This document shows, in pieces, positions 62,885 to 64,000 of a stretch of DNA of 64,000 nucleotides (position 1 is the first letter of the stretch; the number at the start of each line of letters is the position of its first letter). The translations under genes and the position numbers were made by a program. This stretch comes from JAJZIH01 sp021785265 (GTDB lineage: Bacteria; Pseudomonadota; Gammaproteobacteria; JAKAQQ01): contig DAHWSH010000024.1 in assembly GCA_027338645.1 (NCBI GenBank), positions 1 to 64,000 of the forward strand, written 5' to 3'. The notes below the pieces were generated by a model, which had not been told where the DNA came from, ran no database searches, and worked only from the letters and a program-made list of their open reading frames with translations.

Positions 62885-62992
62885 GGTTTCTCATCATTGA
62901 ACGGCTTGGGTAAGGATACAATACCCGAGTGAATCCCGGACCTGATCCGAAGTTTCGGTCGGAGAGCAGGTTTCGAATCGCGAGAGGGGTCG

Positions 62993-63328
62993 GTGAAAGA
63001 TCGGTTTTTCAGGATTTATACCTTGCGGTCCAGTGAGATCGGCCGTCGGACTCCGCATCCTGGATCCGTGGTTCGGATCCTGGTGGGGCTTGTTCTGCTC
63101 ACGGTTTTCCTGTTTTTGATGCTTGCACTTGGGTGGATTGTCCTCCTGGCTGGAATCCTCTTTGGCCTCCCCTGGATGTTCCGCGCCTGGTGGTCCGCGA
63201 AGCGGGGTGCGGGTCAACCGGAATCCCGGGACGCGCCCTGGATCGAGGGTCAATGGAAATCCTTGGATCTTCCGGCAAGCCTTTCCCACCGAGACCCACC
63301 TCCCGATGGGAAGGACGTCCCGCCGTAG
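62993..63328 (+). CDS. Small membrane protein, hypothetical
   Basis: A 111-residue protein with two adjacent hydrophobic segments (SVVRILVGLVLLTVFLFLML and IVLLAGILFGLPWMF) and a charged, proline-rich tail. GTG 62993 follows GAGAGG. I do not recognise it. It stands alone between the GT2 and Rieske genes. Confidence 0.6.
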   Translation: MKDRFFRIYTLRSSEIGRRTPHPGSVVRILVGLVLLTVFLFLMLALGWIVLLAGILFGLPWMFRAWWSAKRGAGQPESRDAPWIEGQWKSLDLPASLSHRDPPPDGKDVPP

Positions 63329-63379
63329 TTTTCCCGAGCCTTCGACCGTCTCTGGATCGCTCTTTACCCGGGAGTGATT

Positions 63380-63688
63380 TCAGAGCTCGATCTCGACCTG
63401 CCCTTCACGGATCCGGACCGGGTAAGTGCGGATCGGTTCGTAGGCGGGTGGCGCCAGCGCAGCTCCGGTTTTGAGGTTGAAACAAGCCCCATGGCGGGGA
63501 CAGATCACGGTGGTCCCTTCAACCGGCCCTCCAGCCAGTTCACCCCCGTCATGAGTGCAGATGTTTTCCACGGCAAAAGCCTCACCTTCTGTCCAGAAAA
63601 CTGCGATGGATGTGCTGGGTAGCTCCAGCACAAAAAGACCTTCTTTCTTGAGTTCGTCAAATGGACACAAGGTGATCCATGAGGCCAT
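63380..63688 (-). CDS. Rieske-type 2Fe-2S ferredoxin
   Basis: A 102-residue soluble Rieske protein with both cluster motifs: CTH (Cys44, His46) in NICTHDGGEL and CPRH (Cys63, His66) in VICPRHGACFN. It is too short for a bc1 subunit and has no membrane anchor, so it acts as an electron carrier, probably for Fe-S assembly or an oxygenase. It lies five bases after the SufT-like gene. Confidence 0.93.
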   Translation of the reverse strand: MASWITLCPFDELKKEGLFVLELPSTSIAVFWTEGEAFAVENICTHDGGELAGGPVEGTTVICPRHGACFNLKTGAALAPPAYEPIRTYPVRIREGQVEIEL

Positions 63689-63693
63689 GGCGG

Positions 63694-64000
63694 TCAGAAC
63701 AATCCGGTCTCAAGGCGGGCTGCATCGCTCATCAAACTCGAGTTCCACGGAGGGTCGAAGATCAGCTCAACGTCCACGGATTCGACGGCCGGAATCTCGA
63801 GTAGCTGTTCGCGTACATCGTGGGTGAGCATGCCGCCCATCCCACAGCCTGGAGCGGTCAGGGTCATGCGGATCCGGACCCGGTAGCGCCCTCTTTCTAG
63901 ATCCTCAAGTTTACACTCATAAATAAGTCCTAAATCAACGATATTAATCGGGATTTCTGGGTCATAACATTGGCTTAACTGTTTCCAGACCAAAGCTTCG
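63694..64000 (-). CDS. SufT/PaaD-like (MIP18, DUF59) protein, 5' end outside window
   Basis: Fe-S cluster maturation protein of the MIP18/DUF59 family. Visible motifs are DPEIPINIVDLGLIYE, TLTAPGCGMGGML with the conserved reactive Cys, and VELIFDPPWN. The frame is open past the edge (EALVWKQL precedes it), so the start lies outside; TTG 63993 is not the likely start. A run of AT-rich codons (about 63893-63985) is unusual here. With the Rieske gene it probably ends a suf operon that begins beyond the window. Confidence 0.9.
   Translation of the reverse strand, partial: EALVWKQLSQCYDPEIPINIVDLGLIYECKLEDLERGRYRVRIRMTLTAPGCGMGGMLTHDVREQLLEIPAVESVDVELIFDPPWNSSLMSDAARLETGLF

Noticed and set aside
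1..64000. tRNA genes and CRISPR arrays
   Set aside because: I looked for T-loop patterns with paired arms and for regular direct repeats and found none I could support; a tRNAscan or repeat finder would be decisive.

Overview
The window is GC-rich (roughly 60%), densely packed chromosomal DNA from a Gram-negative bacterium. Several gene orders are of the gammaproteobacterial or acidithiobacillial type: metG with mrp-dcd, rnfB-nth, purM-purN, DUF2066/CDP-alcohol transferase/hda, rpsP-rimM-trmD-rplS, and pepA-holC-valS facing lptF-lptG. A large hopanoid locus and proton-coupled transporters would fit an acidophile such as an Acidithiobacillus or Acidiferrobacter relative. That placement is inference only. 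I saw no tRNA, rRNA or CRISPR array.

Layout. 1-4.7 kb: an exported-protein gene frameshifted by an 8-bp tandem duplication (cut by the left edge), nadC, nth, a stand-alone RnfB-type ferredoxin, and metG. 4.7-13.0 kb: a probable accessory insertion that splits the usual metG/mrp neighbourhood. It holds an IS3-family transposase relic, a low-GC TonB-dependent receptor, a gene-poor stretch, and an RND efflux pair behind a promoter with an operator-like palindrome. 13.0-21.1 kb: mrp, dcd, a DUF3108 protein, purN, purM, a DUF2066 protein, a CDP-alcohol phosphatidyltransferase, hda, and two DUF4398 lipoproteins, the second with LysM and a clear terminator. 21.2-32.1 kb: a large PLP decarboxylase, a DUF302 protein, a YpjD-type membrane protein, the rpsP-rimM-trmD-rplS operon, a helical-repeat protein, a second PLP decarboxylase and sppA. 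32.1-46.6 kb: an emrA-emrB-usp-MAPEG operon, valS with a POT transporter inserted before holC-pepA, then lptF-lptG, cytochrome b561, YceI and a SAM hydrolase.

46.6-62.2 kb is a divergent hopanoid locus. The minus-strand arm is hpnI-hpnJ-hpnK-hpnN-hpnL-hpnM, a lipoprotein and an RDD membrane protein. The plus-strand arm is hpnA, a long eukaryotic-like squalene synthase, squalene-hopene cyclase, a gamma-glutamylcyclotransferase-like protein and a GT9 glycosyltransferase. Together the genes would make squalene from farnesyl diphosphate, cyclise it, decorate the side chain (the HpnI/K/J cyclitol-ether branch) and move hopanoids to the outer membrane (HpnN, possibly HpnL/M and the two new neighbours). 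hpnC, hpnE, hpnG, hpnH and hpnO are not in the window. The right end carries a GT2 glycosyltransferase, a small membrane protein, a Rieske ferredoxin and a SufT-like protein cut by the edge.

The most unusual observations are the 8-bp duplication, the interrupted metG/mrp locus, the single squalene synthase in place of HpnCDE, and the unnamed genes translationally coupled to both hopanoid arms.
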